Source: Oceanicola sp.
GTDB lineage: Bacteria; Pseudomonadota; Alphaproteobacteria; Rhodobacterales; Rhodobacteraceae
DNA: 43,752 nucleotides
Reading direction: 5' to 3'
Assembly: GCA_017792405.1 (NCBI GenBank)
Contig: CP051231.1
Coordinates: 4,265,874 to 4,309,625 of the forward strand
The translations under genes were made by a program, and so were the position numbers. Shown here piece by piece: positions 17,954 to 26,753 of this stretch. The notes below the pieces were generated by a model. It saw nothing but the letters and a program-made list of their open reading frames with translations. It was not told the origin of the DNA and searched no databases. Numbering within the stretch: the first letter of the stretch is position 1; the number at the start of each line of letters is the position of its first letter.

Positions 17954-20317
17954 TCAGCCGTTCATCGCAGCCCAGACCCGGGAGGGCGAGAGCGGCATAT
18001 CGATATGTTTCACATCCTTGCCGGCGCGCTGCAATGCATCGCAGACAGCGTTGACCAGAGCAGGCGGGGAACCGATGGCCCCGGCCTCGCCGCAGCCCTT
18101 CACCCCAAGCGGGTTGTGGGTGCAGGGAGTCTGGCAGGAGTGATCCACGACAAAGTTGGGCAGGTCGGCGGCCCGGGGCATGGCGTAATCCATGTAGGAG
18201 CCCGAGAGCAGCTGCCCGTCATCGTCATAGGCGCAGTTTTCCAGCATGGCTTGACCGATGCCTTGAGCGATGCCGCCGTGCACCTGGCCCTCCACGATCA
18301 TCGGGTTGACCACGTTACCGAAGTCATCCGCCGCTGCGAAGGCCAGCACTTCCACCTTGCCGGTGTCCGGGTCCACCTCGACCTCGCAGCTGTAGGCGCC
18401 AGAGGGGTAGGTAAAGTTGGACGGATCGTAGAATGCGGTCTCCTCCAGCCCCGGCTCGATTTCTTCGAGCGGGTAGTTGTGAGGCACGTAGGCCGCGAGG
18501 GTCACATCGCCCCAAGCCACCGACTTGTCCGTGCCGGCAACGGTGAAGGCACCGTCTTTCAACTCGATGTCGCCTTCGGAGGCTTCCATCAGGTGCGCCG
18601 CGATCTTCTTCGCCTTGGCGATGATCTTCTCGGTCGCACGCACCATGGCGGAGCCACCCACTGCGAGCGAGCGTGAGCCGTAGGTGCCCATGCCCATCGG
18701 CGTGTTGGCGGTGTCGCCGTGAACGATCTCAACCTGGCTGGCGTCGATGCCGATCATGTCGGCCACCACCTGCGGGAAGGCTGTTTCGTGGCCCTGACCG
18801 TGGGAGTGGGAGCCGGTCATCACCGAGATCGAGCCGGTGGCGTTCACCCGCACCGTCGCGCTCTCGTAAAGCCCGGCCCGTGCGCCGAGTTGACCTACGA
18901 GGTTCGACGGCGCGATGCCGCAAGCCTCGATGTAGCAGTTCACGCCCAGCCCACGCAGCTTGCCGCGCGCCTTGCTCTCGGCGGCACGCGCCTCGAACCC
19001 GGCGAAATCGGCCACCTCGATGAGCTTGTCCATCGTGGCGTTGTAGTTGCCGGTGTCATATTCCACCGCAACCGGCGTGGCATAGGGGAACTCGGTGATA
19101 AAGTTCTTCCGGCGCAGCTCGATCGGGTCCATCCCGATCTCGCGGGCGGCCTTGTCGATCACCCGCTCCAGCTGGAAGGTCGCCTCCGGGCGGCCTGCAC
19201 CGCGATAGGCATCCACAGGCACTGTATTGGTGAACACGGCTTTGACGTTCACGTAGATCAACGGCGTCTTGTAGTTGCCGGCCATCAGCGTGCCGTGCAG
19301 CCAAGTCGGCACCGAAGGCGCGAAGGTGGAGAGGTAAGCCCCCATATTCGCGTAGGTCTCGGTGCGCAGGGCGGTGAAGTTGCCCTCGGCATCCATCGCC
19401 AGCTCGATCTTGGTCACGTGGTCACGGCCATGGGCGTCGGAGATGAAAGCCTCCGAACGCGAGCAGGTCCACTTGACCGGGCGCCGGATCTCCTTGGCGG
19501 CGAAGGTGCAAAAGGCCTCTTCAGCGTAGTGGAAGATTTTGGTGCCAAAACCGCCGCCTACATCAGGGGCAACGACCCGCAGCTTGTGCTCGGGAATGCC
19601 CAGCACGAAAGCGCCCATCAGCAGACGGATCACATGCGGGTTCTGTGATGTGGTGTAGAGCGTGTGGTCGCCGGTCGCATCGTTGAAGTCGCCCACGGCC
19701 ACGCGGGGCTCCATCGGGTTGGCGACGAGGCGGTTGTTCTTGAGCTCCAGCGTGGTGACGTGGTGGGCCGACTTGATGGCATCATCCACCGCCTGACGGT
19801 TGTCTTCCACGAAGCCCCAGTCGTAGCAGAGGTTGCTGGTCAGATCGTCATGCACCTTGGGTGCGCCGTCCTGAACTGCGGCCTTCATGTCGATCACCGC
19901 CGGAAGGTCGGTGATGTCCACGTCGATCGCTTCGGCCGCATCGCGCGCCTGTTCGAGGCTCTCGGCGACGACAGCGGCAATCGGGTCGCCCACGTGGCGC
20001 ACCTTGCCCTGTGCCAGTACCGGGTGCGGCGGCTCCTGCATCGGCTCACCGTGGCGGTCGGTCACCTGCCAGCCACAGGGGAGGCCGCCGATGCCTTCAA
20101 AGTCCTTGCCGGTGAAAACGCGGATCACGCCGGGCATGCCCTCGGCTGCGCTGGTGTCCACATTGTTCAGCGTGCCATGCGCCACGTCGGAGCGCAGAAA
20201 GTACACGTAGGTCTGGTTATTGATGTTGATGTCGTCGGTATACTTGCCTTTGCCGGTCAAGAACCGCACGTCTTCGCGCCGCTTGGTGCTGGCGCCAATG
20301 CCACCGTCTTTGGGCAT
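17954..20317 (-). CDS. coxL: Form II CO dehydrogenase-like molybdenum subunit (CoxL-like)
   Basis: This 787-residue catalytic subunit binds the molybdopterin cofactor. Motifs include VGGGFGTKIFHYAEEAF, GSHSHGQGHETAF and the catalytic Glu744 in CGEAGAIGSPPA. The active-site loop is AYRGAGR (residues 370-376). Form I enzymes, the proven CO oxidisers, have AYxCSFR with a copper-binding Cys that is absent here, so CO is doubtful as the physiological substrate. The enzyme probably hydroxylates some other small molecule or aldehyde. GGGAGGATATGAG precedes the start. It follows coxS after a 78-base gap with two hairpins. Confidence 0.93.
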   Translation of the reverse strand: MPKDGGIGASTKRREDVRFLTGKGKYTDDININNQTYVYFLRSDVAHGTLNNVDTSAAEGMPGVIRVFTGKDFEGIGGLPCGWQVTDRHGEPMQEPPHPVLAQGKVRHVGDPIAAVVAESLEQARDAAEAIDVDITDLPAVIDMKAAVQDGAPKVHDDLTSNLCYDWGFVEDNRQAVDDAIKSAHHVTTLELKNNRLVANPMEPRVAVGDFNDATGDHTLYTTSQNPHVIRLLMGAFVLGIPEHKLRVVAPDVGGGFGTKIFHYAEEAFCTFAAKEIRRPVKWTCSRSEAFISDAHGRDHVTKIELAMDAEGNFTALRTETYANMGAYLSTFAPSVPTWLHGTLMAGNYKTPLIYVNVKAVFTNTVPVDAYRGAGRPEATFQLERVIDKAAREIGMDPIELRRKNFITEFPYATPVAVEYDTGNYNATMDKLIEVADFAGFEARAAESKARGKLRGLGVNCYIEACGIAPSNLVGQLGARAGLYESATVRVNATGSISVMTGSHSHGQGHETAFPQVVADMIGIDASQVEIVHGDTANTPMGMGTYGSRSLAVGGSAMVRATEKIIAKAKKIAAHLMEASEGDIELKDGAFTVAGTDKSVAWGDVTLAAYVPHNYPLEEIEPGLEETAFYDPSNFTYPSGAYSCEVEVDPDTGKVEVLAFAAADDFGNVVNPMIVEGQVHGGIAQGIGQAMLENCAYDDDGQLLSGSYMDYAMPRAADLPNFVVDHSCQTPCTHNPLGVKGCGEAGAIGSPPALVNAVCDALQRAGKDVKHIDMPLSPSRVWAAMNG

Positions 20318-20338
20318 CTCATATCCTCCCTTGGGGAT

Positions 20339-20389
20339 GGTGGGCCGGGCCCACCCTAAAGCTGATCCGGCCCGCAGAGCGGGGGCCGG
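20339..20389 (-). promoter_or_regulatory. Two tandem hairpins between coxS and coxL
   Basis: Two stable stems sit in the coxS-coxL spacer. GGTGGGC/GCCCACC has a 3-base loop (20339-20355), and CCGGCCC/GGGCCGG has a 9-base loop (20367-20389). Neither has a T-run on the minus strand, so they are more likely to affect mRNA stability or ribosome access than to terminate. Confidence 0.45.
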
Positions 20390-20395
20390 GATGGC

Positions 20396-20881
<486 letters not shown>

Positions 20882-20936
20882 TGCAATCCTCCCTGTGTGG
20901 TTATCCTGGCTTGAAATTCGCTTGGGTCGGGGAGGG

Positions 20937-21455
20937 TCAGCTGCCGGTCAGGCGCTTGAGCCACCCTTTCTTTTCTGTCGGCGCATCTTCCGCCGGGTCG
21001 GCCTCACCTTCGGGCGGGCCTTCGATGGCAGTCTGGAAGTTCTCGAAGAACTGATCGGCCATCTTTTTGGCGAAACCGTCGATGATGCGGCTGCCCAGCT
21101 GTGCCAGCTTGCCGCCCACCTTGGCCTCGACCTTGTAGGTCAGCTCGGTGCCCTCGGGCACTTCCTTGAGCTCCACGTCGGCGCCGCCCTTGGCAAAGCC
21201 TGCGGCGCCCCCCTTGCCTTCACCGGAGATGGTAAGGCTGTTCGGCTCGTTCATCTCGGAGAGGGTCACAGCCCCCTTGAAGGTGGCCTTCACCGGCCCG
21301 ACCTTCTGCACCACGGTCGCCTCGAAGCCCTCTTCCGGTGAGCCGGACATTTCCGTGCAGCCCGGCACACAGGCCTTGAGCACATCTGCATCGAGCAGGC
21401 CGTTCCATACGGTCTGCGGGTCCGCCTTGATCACGCGGCTGTCGCTGAGTTCCAT
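20937..21455 (-). CDS. coxG: CoxG-family SRPBCC protein
   Basis: This 172-residue protein has an N-terminal START/SRPBCC ligand-pocket domain (about residues 1-140: DSRVIKADPQTVWNGLLDAD, VPGCTEM, VGGKLAQLGSRIIDGFAKK). An acidic Pro-rich linker follows, then a short basic amphipathic end (KKGWLKRLTGS). Family knowledge is that CoxG helps deliver Mo-CO dehydrogenase to the membrane and links it to quinone. The C-terminal basic tail here would suit membrane contact. It is the first gene of the leftward cox operon, with GGGAGGTG before the ATG. Confidence 0.9.
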   Translation of the reverse strand: MELSDSRVIKADPQTVWNGLLDADVLKACVPGCTEMSGSPEEGFEATVVQKVGPVKATFKGAVTLSEMNEPNSLTISGEGKGGAAGFAKGGADVELKEVPEGTELTYKVEAKVGGKLAQLGSRIIDGFAKKMADQFFENFQTAIEGPPEGEADPAEDAPTEKKGWLKRLTGS

Positions 21456-21514
21456 GAATCACCTCCCTCGCTTGAAACAGACCCTAGGAAGCGCACGGGC
21501 TTGCGCCTATTCGA

Positions 21515-21550
21515 CCAAAGGCTTGGGTCCGAAGTATGTCGGCGCTTTGG
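21515..21550. promoter_or_regulatory. Candidate operator in the coxG/response-regulator divergent region
   Basis: The 181-base divergent spacer contains an inverted repeat CCAAAG (21515-21520) and CTTTGG (21545-21550). The half-sites are 30 bases apart from start to start, about three helical turns. The extended half-sites are GACCAAAG and CTTTGGCC. A LuxR-type dimer could bind such sites, but this is unproven and no clear -35/-10 pair was found. Confidence 0.3.
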
Positions 21551-21636
21551 CCGGTCCAGTGCCCGCGCTGAAATACTCACCCGCCCCCGACCAATTGGCA
21601 AGTGACCACCCGCGCCCGCGCCGTTATTCTGGGGAT

Positions 21637-22338
21637 ATGGACAGGATCGAACGTGATATACCCAAGGGCGCACTCACCGGATGGGCGCTGGTGGTCGATG
21701 ACCACCCGCTGTTTTGCGACGCGCTGGAGCTGACCCTCACGAGCGTGGCCTCTTTCAAGGAGGTCCGCACCTGCGACCGGCTTGAGGCAGCCATCGACAT
21801 GCTCGATGGCGATCTGCCCGATCTCGTGGTACTCGACCTGAACCTGCCCGACGTGTCCGGCCTCGACGGTCTGATCCGGCTCAAGGCCACCGCGCGCGGA
21901 GTGCCGGTGATCGTCGTCTCTTCGATGGCCGAAAATCAGGTGATCTCGGCGGCGCTCAAGGCCGGGGCCTCCGGCTTCGTTCCCAAGCACAGCCCGCGCA
22001 GCACCTTTCGCGATGCGCTTGCCGCCGTCTCGCGCGGCAAAAGCTACGTGCCGGAGGGCTTTGTGGCCACCGAGGCCAACGGCGACAGCGAGGCCAGCGA
22101 TGCGGTCGAGCGCCTGTCGACCCTGACCGCCCAGCAGTCTCGGATTCTGCAGCTCATCTGTCAGGGCAAGCTCAACAAGCAAATCGCTTTCGACCTCGCA
22201 ATCGCCGAAACCACCGTGAAGGCGCATGTGACCGCCATCATGCGCAAGCTTGGGGTCCAGAGCCGCACGCAGGCGGTTCTCGTTGCAAGCCAAGCGCGAT
22301 TTTCCTCCGTATTGCCAAGCGCGCCGGTCTCCTCCTAA
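21637..22338 (+). CDS. LuxR/NarL-family response regulator
   Basis: This 233-residue two-component regulator has an N-terminal receiver domain with acidic pocket D21-D22, phospho-acceptor D67 (VVLDLNLPDVSG), S95 and K117. A linker and a C-terminal LuxR-type helix-turn-helix (about residues 155-215: LTAQQSRILQLICQGKLNKQ, IAETTVKAHVTAIMRKLGV) follow. It resembles regulators found with FIST/NahK-type kinases. The start at 21637 has GGGGA only 2 bases away, a poor spacing, but no better start precedes the receiver fold. It is the first gene of the regulator-FIST-kinase operon, 51 bases before the FIST gene and divergent from cox. Confidence 0.9.
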   Translation: MDRIERDIPKGALTGWALVVDDHPLFCDALELTLTSVASFKEVRTCDRLEAAIDMLDGDLPDLVVLDLNLPDVSGLDGLIRLKATARGVPVIVVSSMAENQVISAALKAGASGFVPKHSPRSTFRDALAAVSRGKSYVPEGFVATEANGDSEASDAVERLSTLTAQQSRILQLICQGKLNKQIAFDLAIAETTVKAHVTAIMRKLGVQSRTQAVLVASQARFSSVLPSAPVSS

Positions 22339-22389
22339 CTTGTCCTGCCGCGGAGGGAGGACTACCCGCGACATGCTGGAGGAGAGCAT

Positions 22390-23562
22390 TTGACCCCCGA
22401 AACCGACGCCACGAGGCCGCCCGACCCTCAGGAGCTCGGCCCGCAAATGGCCGAGGTTTTTGCATCCGATCCTGATGTGATCGGCGTCCTCGCCGAAGAG
22501 CTGGGGCCCGGCCCATTTGCCCTCGTCTGCCTGTTTGCCAGCCCGGAGTGTCAGTTCGATGAGCTGATGAAGGCCGCTGCCAAACGGTTTGGCTCGGCCC
22601 AAGTGATGGGGTGCACCACCGCCGGAGAGATTGGTCGGGCCGGCTATGCAGAGGGCCGGGTCGTGGCTGTGGCCTTCCCCGCGGCGGCTTTTTCCGCCAC
22701 GGCGCTGCTCATCAGTGAGTTGGATGGACAGGATGCTCAGGCCTTCGGCGACCAACTCGCGAGGGAAAGGCTGACCTTGGCCGAGCAAAACCCTGACCGG
22801 CCAAACGCCTTTGCTTTCCTGCTGGTCGATGGCCTCTCTCTCAAGGAAGATATCCTCGCCGCCTCGCTCTCGCCCGCGTTGGGCGGCATTCCTCTCTTTG
22901 GCGGCTCCGCTGGCGACGGTGTTGATTTCGCCCGCACCCGGGTCGGGCTGAACGGGGTCGTGGCGCAAGATGCCGCCGTTCTGGCGCTTGTCCGCACCAC
23001 CCTTCCGGCGCGCGTGTTCTCTCTCGACCACCTGCAACCCACCGATGACAGGATGGTCGTGACCGAGGCCGACCCGAAGGCGCGCATCGTGAAGTCGATC
23101 AATGCAGAGCCTGCGGCTCGCGAATATGCCCGGATCGTCGGCAAGGATCCCAACCAGCTCGATACCTTCACCTTCGCCGCCCATCCGGTGGTTGTCCGGA
23201 TCGGTGCCGAGCACCATGTGCGTGCAATCCAACGGGTGACCGAGGAGGGGGACCTCCAGTTCTTCTCCGCCATCGACGAAGGCATGGTTCTGACCGTGGC
23301 CCACAAGCAGGATATCGTTGCCCATCTCGATGCCGAGCTGACCGCTTTGGCCGAGCCCGTCGCGCCGCTTTCGATCCTTGGGTGCGATTGCGTTCTGCGG
23401 CGGATCGAAGCCGAGCAGGCCCAATCCGTCCGCGCGCTCTCCGACACGCTGGTGCGCCACAAGGTCGTGGGCTTCAATACCTACGGCGAGCAGATCGGGC
23501 CGCTACATGTGAACCAGACCATCACGGGCGTCGCCTTCTACCCGCCGCGCGAGGTGAGCTAG
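22390..23562 (+). CDS. FIST-domain sensor protein (NosP-like)
   Basis: This 390-residue cytosolic protein has a FIST N domain (VMGCTTAGEIGRAGY near residue 77; LFGGSAGDGVDFA near residue 172) and a C-terminal FIST_C domain (HKVVGFNTYGEQIGPLHVNQ). FIST proteins next to histidine kinases include NosP, a haem protein that binds nitric oxide and regulates its partner kinase. Gas or haem sensing is therefore likely but not shown here. It begins at TTG, supported by GGAGGA exactly 6 bases upstream. The stop abuts the kinase ATG with no gap, so the two are translationally coupled. Confidence 0.88.
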   Translation: MTPETDATRPPDPQELGPQMAEVFASDPDVIGVLAEELGPGPFALVCLFASPECQFDELMKAAAKRFGSAQVMGCTTAGEIGRAGYAEGRVVAVAFPAAAFSATALLISELDGQDAQAFGDQLARERLTLAEQNPDRPNAFAFLLVDGLSLKEDILAASLSPALGGIPLFGGSAGDGVDFARTRVGLNGVVAQDAAVLALVRTTLPARVFSLDHLQPTDDRMVVTEADPKARIVKSINAEPAAREYARIVGKDPNQLDTFTFAAHPVVVRIGAEHHVRAIQRVTEEGDLQFFSAIDEGMVLTVAHKQDIVAHLDAELTALAEPVAPLSILGCDCVLRRIEAEQAQSVRALSDTLVRHKVVGFNTYGEQIGPLHVNQTITGVAFYPPREVS

Positions 23563-25740
23563 ATGATGCTCATCAACCCTGAAGACAGTCTCGAGCGGCA
23601 GAACGAGAAACTCCTCCAGATCGTCCAGTCGCTGATGCGCCGTGTGGAGCAGAAGAGCGAAGAGAGCGGCGTCGCCTACGCGCAGTTCGAGCGGGCCGCT
23701 CTGCTGGAAGGGCAGGTGCGTGACCGCACCATGCAGCTCGAGCGCGCCCTTGATCTCTTACAGGACTCCAACGCCCGGTTGGCCCGCGCCAACAGCTCGG
23801 CTGAGGCCGCTCGCTCCAACCTCGCCGATGCCATCGAGACCGTGGCCGAGGGCTTCGCGCTCTTCGATGCCTCCGAAAGCCTCGTGCTCGCCAACAGCCG
23901 CTTCTGCAAGGCGCTGACGGATATAAAGCCGCGCCTTATCGAGGGGTTGGCCTTTGCCCATTACGTGCAACTGGTGGCCAACAGCCGCGACCTCTCGCTG
24001 CCCGAAGGCGAGTCGCCGAAGGATTGGGCGGCGCGGCGGATGCGCCGCCACGGTGATGCCCACTCCGTTTTCAACGTCTCCCTCAACCGTGACCGCTGGC
24101 TTCAGGTCTCCGAGCACCGAACGGCTTCCGGCGGCACAGTTATCCTGCAGACCGATGTCACCTCGATCTTCCGGGCCGAGCGGCGCGAGCGCGAAAAGCT
24201 ACAACACGGCCATGTGCAGATGCTTCAGGCGACGCTGGATCACCTCACTCAAGGCGTCGCGATTTTCGACGCACAGGCGCGGCTGGCCGGGTGGAATGAC
24301 CGTCTGGGCGAGCTGTTTGACATTACGTTGCCCGAACGCACTCTGGGGTCGTCGTTTGCAGAGCTGGCTCGACAAATTGCCGAAACCGCCTTGTTCATCG
24401 AGGGCCGCAGCCAAGAAACGTTGGTTGAATGGGCCGCGCAACGGGGTCGCCGCCAGCCGTTGACCTTCGAGCTGCAAACCGAAGCCAACCGCTTCTTGCA
24501 GGGGTTCGCGCAGGAGATGCCCGATCGCGGTTTCGTGGTGTCCTTCACCGATGTCACCTCAGAGCGACAAGCCTCGCTGGCCCTGCAGCAGATCAACGAG
24601 CTGCTCGAGCACCGGGTCGAGGAGCGCACGCTGGAGCTGGAGGAAGCGCTGGAAGAGGCCGAGCGGGCCAACACCTCCAAGTCCCGCTTCGTTGCCGCCG
24701 CCAGCCATGACCTCATGCAGCCGCTCTCCGCCGCCAAGCTCTTCCTGTCATCCCTGACCGAGGCCGCTGGCCCGGGCCGCCCCGGTGAGCTGGCTGACAA
24801 GGCAACTCAGGCGCTGGGCAATGTCGAAGACATCATCACCGCCCTGCTTGATATCTCCAAACTCGATCTGGGGCGTGCCAGCTTTGATGTGCAATCGGTC
24901 CCGCTCAAGGCCATCTTCGAGCCTCTGCGGCATCAACTCGAGCCCACCGCCCGTGCCAAGGGCATTGGCCTGCGGATTATCGACACCAATCTCACTGTGC
25001 GGAGCGACCCGGCCTTCCTGCGGCGGATCGTGCAAAACCTCGTGTCGAACGCTGTGAACTACACCGACACCGGCAAGGTCATCCTTGGCGTGAGGCGCAA
25101 CGGCAGCGCAGCTCGCATCGAAGTATGGGACAGCGGCCGCGGGATTGCGCCCGAAGATCAGGCCCTCGTCTTTCAGGAGTTCAAACGCCTTGAAACGCGC
25201 GGCGATGGGCTCGGGCTTGGGCTGGCCATCGTGGAGCGGGCCTGCAAGGGGCTTGGCCATCCGCTGTCACTCTGGTCTGAAAAGGGCGTAGGCAGTTGCT
25301 TTTCCCTCAACGTGCCGGTGGCCGAAAGCACCACGGTGCCCTCGGTGAAGGCACCCGCCGCGCAACCTGATCTGCGCGACAAGGGCCCTCTGGTTTTGCT
25401 CGTCGAGAATGACACGGCCCTTGCCCGTGCCCTGACCCAGATGATCGAGGGCTGGGGCGCGCATGTGCTCCACGCCCATAACGCCCCCGAAGCGCTCGAA
25501 CTTCTGGCCGAGGTGCAACTCAAGCCCGATGCCATGCTGCTTGACGAACAATTGGGCCACGGCATGACCGGCACCGAACTTTATAGCCTGCTCACGGGCC
25601 GGTTCGGCAGCATCCCGGCCCGTATTCTCTCGGCGGACCGCTCTCGGCGCCTCCGTGAGGCCTGCGCCGCACTCGGGCTGGAGCTGCTCGGCAAGCCGGT
25701 GGACCGCGACCGCATCGGAGCATTTCTCGTAGGTGTGTGA
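23563..25740 (+). CDS. Hybrid sensor histidine kinase (NahK-like)
   Basis: This 725-residue soluble kinase lacks membrane helices. It has an N-terminal coiled coil (residues 8-90) and two PAS_7-type domains (about 88-205 and 220-335), each with a family-typical ETVAEGFALFD or DHLTQGVAIFD start. A second coiled coil leads to the H box (AAASHDLMQPLSA, His382). The ATPase motifs are DSGRGIAPED and GDGLGLGLAI. The C-terminal receiver has Asp661 and KPVD, and its acidic pair is E-N instead of two acids, a common feature of this family as I recall it. It should respond to the coupled FIST protein and phosphorylate its own receiver and/or the LuxR regulator. No Hpt protein is adjacent. Confidence 0.93.
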   Translation: MMLINPEDSLERQNEKLLQIVQSLMRRVEQKSEESGVAYAQFERAALLEGQVRDRTMQLERALDLLQDSNARLARANSSAEAARSNLADAIETVAEGFALFDASESLVLANSRFCKALTDIKPRLIEGLAFAHYVQLVANSRDLSLPEGESPKDWAARRMRRHGDAHSVFNVSLNRDRWLQVSEHRTASGGTVILQTDVTSIFRAERREREKLQHGHVQMLQATLDHLTQGVAIFDAQARLAGWNDRLGELFDITLPERTLGSSFAELARQIAETALFIEGRSQETLVEWAAQRGRRQPLTFELQTEANRFLQGFAQEMPDRGFVVSFTDVTSERQASLALQQINELLEHRVEERTLELEEALEEAERANTSKSRFVAAASHDLMQPLSAAKLFLSSLTEAAGPGRPGELADKATQALGNVEDIITALLDISKLDLGRASFDVQSVPLKAIFEPLRHQLEPTARAKGIGLRIIDTNLTVRSDPAFLRRIVQNLVSNAVNYTDTGKVILGVRRNGSAARIEVWDSGRGIAPEDQALVFQEFKRLETRGDGLGLGLAIVERACKGLGHPLSLWSEKGVGSCFSLNVPVAESTTVPSVKAPAAQPDLRDKGPLVLLVENDTALARALTQMIEGWGAHVLHAHNAPEALELLAEVQLKPDAMLLDEQLGHGMTGTELYSLLTGRFGSIPARILSADRSRRLREACAALGLELLGKPVDRDRIGAFLVGV

Positions 25741-25751
25741 CCTGCCTCTTG

Positions 25752-25769
25752 TCAAATGCAATAATTTGA
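25752..25769. promoter_or_regulatory. Candidate operator upstream of the sulfur operon
   Basis: A perfect inverted repeat TCAAAT-N6-ATTTGA lies in an AT-rich patch of the 104-base gap between the kinase and the YeeE gene, followed by ATATATAGG, which could hold a -10 element. The overlapping ATGC-N8-GAAT (25756-25771) is one base off the ATTC-N8-GAAT pattern I recall for SqrR-type persulfide repressors. No such repressor gene is in the window. Confidence 0.4.
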
Positions 25770-25844
25770 ATATATAGGCATCAACGAACAGGAACGGTCG
25801 CAGCCCTCAGGTGCATTGGCGGCCAGAATGGAGATGTCCCGCGC

Positions 25845-26276
25845 ATGGAAACAGAGTTTACACCCTATGCATCTCTCGGCGGTGGCCTACTGATCGGCTT
25901 GGCCGCGGTGATGCTCATGGCCACCCTTGGCCGCATCTTCGGCGCGACAGGCATCCTCGCCGGGTTCATCCAACCTGACAGCTCTTCCGAGTTCTCATGG
26001 CGCGCCGCCCTGCTGGCCGGCATGGTCTCCGGACCCGTACTCTACCTCGCGATCACCGGTAATTGGCCCGCGATAGAGGTGCCCGTCTCGACGCCGATGT
26101 TGGCGCTGGGCGGTTTGATCGTAGGGGCCGGTGTCACCTACGGCGCGGGCTGCACATCAGGCCACGGCGTCTGCGGCATGGCCCGCCTCTCCCCGCGCTC
26201 CATCGTGGCCACGCTCACCTTCATGGCGGGCACGGCAGCGACCGTCTACATCATTCGCCACGTGATCGGAGGCTGA
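25845..26276 (+). CDS. YeeE/YedE-family transporter, N-terminal half
   Basis: This 143-residue membrane protein has about four helices and carries the first Cys motif of the YeeE/YedE thiosulfate-uptake family, GAGCTSGHGVCGMARLSPRS. Classic YeeE is a single chain of twice this length. Here the two halves are separate genes, this one and the next, 4 bases apart. They would assemble into one pore passing thiosulfate or another sulfur species. It opens the sulfur operon with AGATG spacing typical of moderate initiation (GGAGATGTCCCGCGC before ATG). Confidence 0.9.
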   Translation: METEFTPYASLGGGLLIGLAAVMLMATLGRIFGATGILAGFIQPDSSSEFSWRAALLAGMVSGPVLYLAITGNWPAIEVPVSTPMLALGGLIVGAGVTYGAGCTSGHGVCGMARLSPRSIVATLTFMAGTAATVYIIRHVIGG

Positions 26277-26280
26277 GCAG

Positions 26281-26727
26281 ATGACAAAACACGTCCTCAT
26301 CTACCTGATCGGCCTCACCTTCGGCCTCGGCATCTCGATCTCCGGCATGGCCAACCCGGCCAAGGTGATCAACTTCTTTGATTTCGCGGGCACCTGGGAC
26401 CCCTCCCTTGCCTTCGTGATGGGGGGCGCTGTGACCGTGGCCTTCATCGGCTACCGGCTGGTCTTCCGCCGCGCTGCGCCAATCTGGGGCAAGGGCTTCA
26501 GCCTTCCCGGCACCCGCCAGATCGACGCGCGCCTGATCGGCGGCAGCCTTGTCTTCGGCATCGGCTGGGGCATCGCGGGCTTCTGCCCGGGTGGCGCCCT
26601 TCCCGCGCTCGGCACGGGCCGCAGCGAGGTCTTCATCTTCGTCGTGGCGCTGGTCGCAGGCATCCTGCTTGCCAAGGCGCTGCAAAGAGTTTCCGCGCGA
26701 AAGAAACCCAAAGCGGCACAGGCCTAA
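26281..26727 (+). CDS. YeeE/YedE-family transporter, C-terminal half
   Basis: This 148-residue membrane protein has about four helices and contains the second-half motifs FGLGISISGMANPAKVINFF and GIGWGIAGFCPGGALPAL. The Cys in GFCPGGA pairs functionally with the cysteines of the other half in YeeE. It ends in a basic cytosolic tail (SARKKPKAAQA). GGAGGCTGAGCAG precedes the ATG. It lies between the first half and the MBL gene, all on one strand with gaps of under 30 bases. Confidence 0.9.
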   Translation: MTKHVLIYLIGLTFGLGISISGMANPAKVINFFDFAGTWDPSLAFVMGGAVTVAFIGYRLVFRRAAPIWGKGFSLPGTRQIDARLIGGSLVFGIGWGIAGFCPGGALPALGTGRSEVFIFVVALVAGILLAKALQRVSARKKPKAAQA

Positions 26728-26753
26728 GCACCCCGTCTGAAATGGAGGTTCAC

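Noticed and set aside
17954..20317. Form I (true) CO dehydrogenase
   Set aside because: The active-site loop is AYRGAGR without the copper-ligand Cys of form I, and the gene order is S-L-M rather than M-S-L.
21577..23460. 627-residue minus-strand frame opposite the response regulator and FIST genes
   Set aside because: It has low-complexity Gly/Arg/His composition and mirrors two genes with recognisable domains, so it is a codon-bias shadow.
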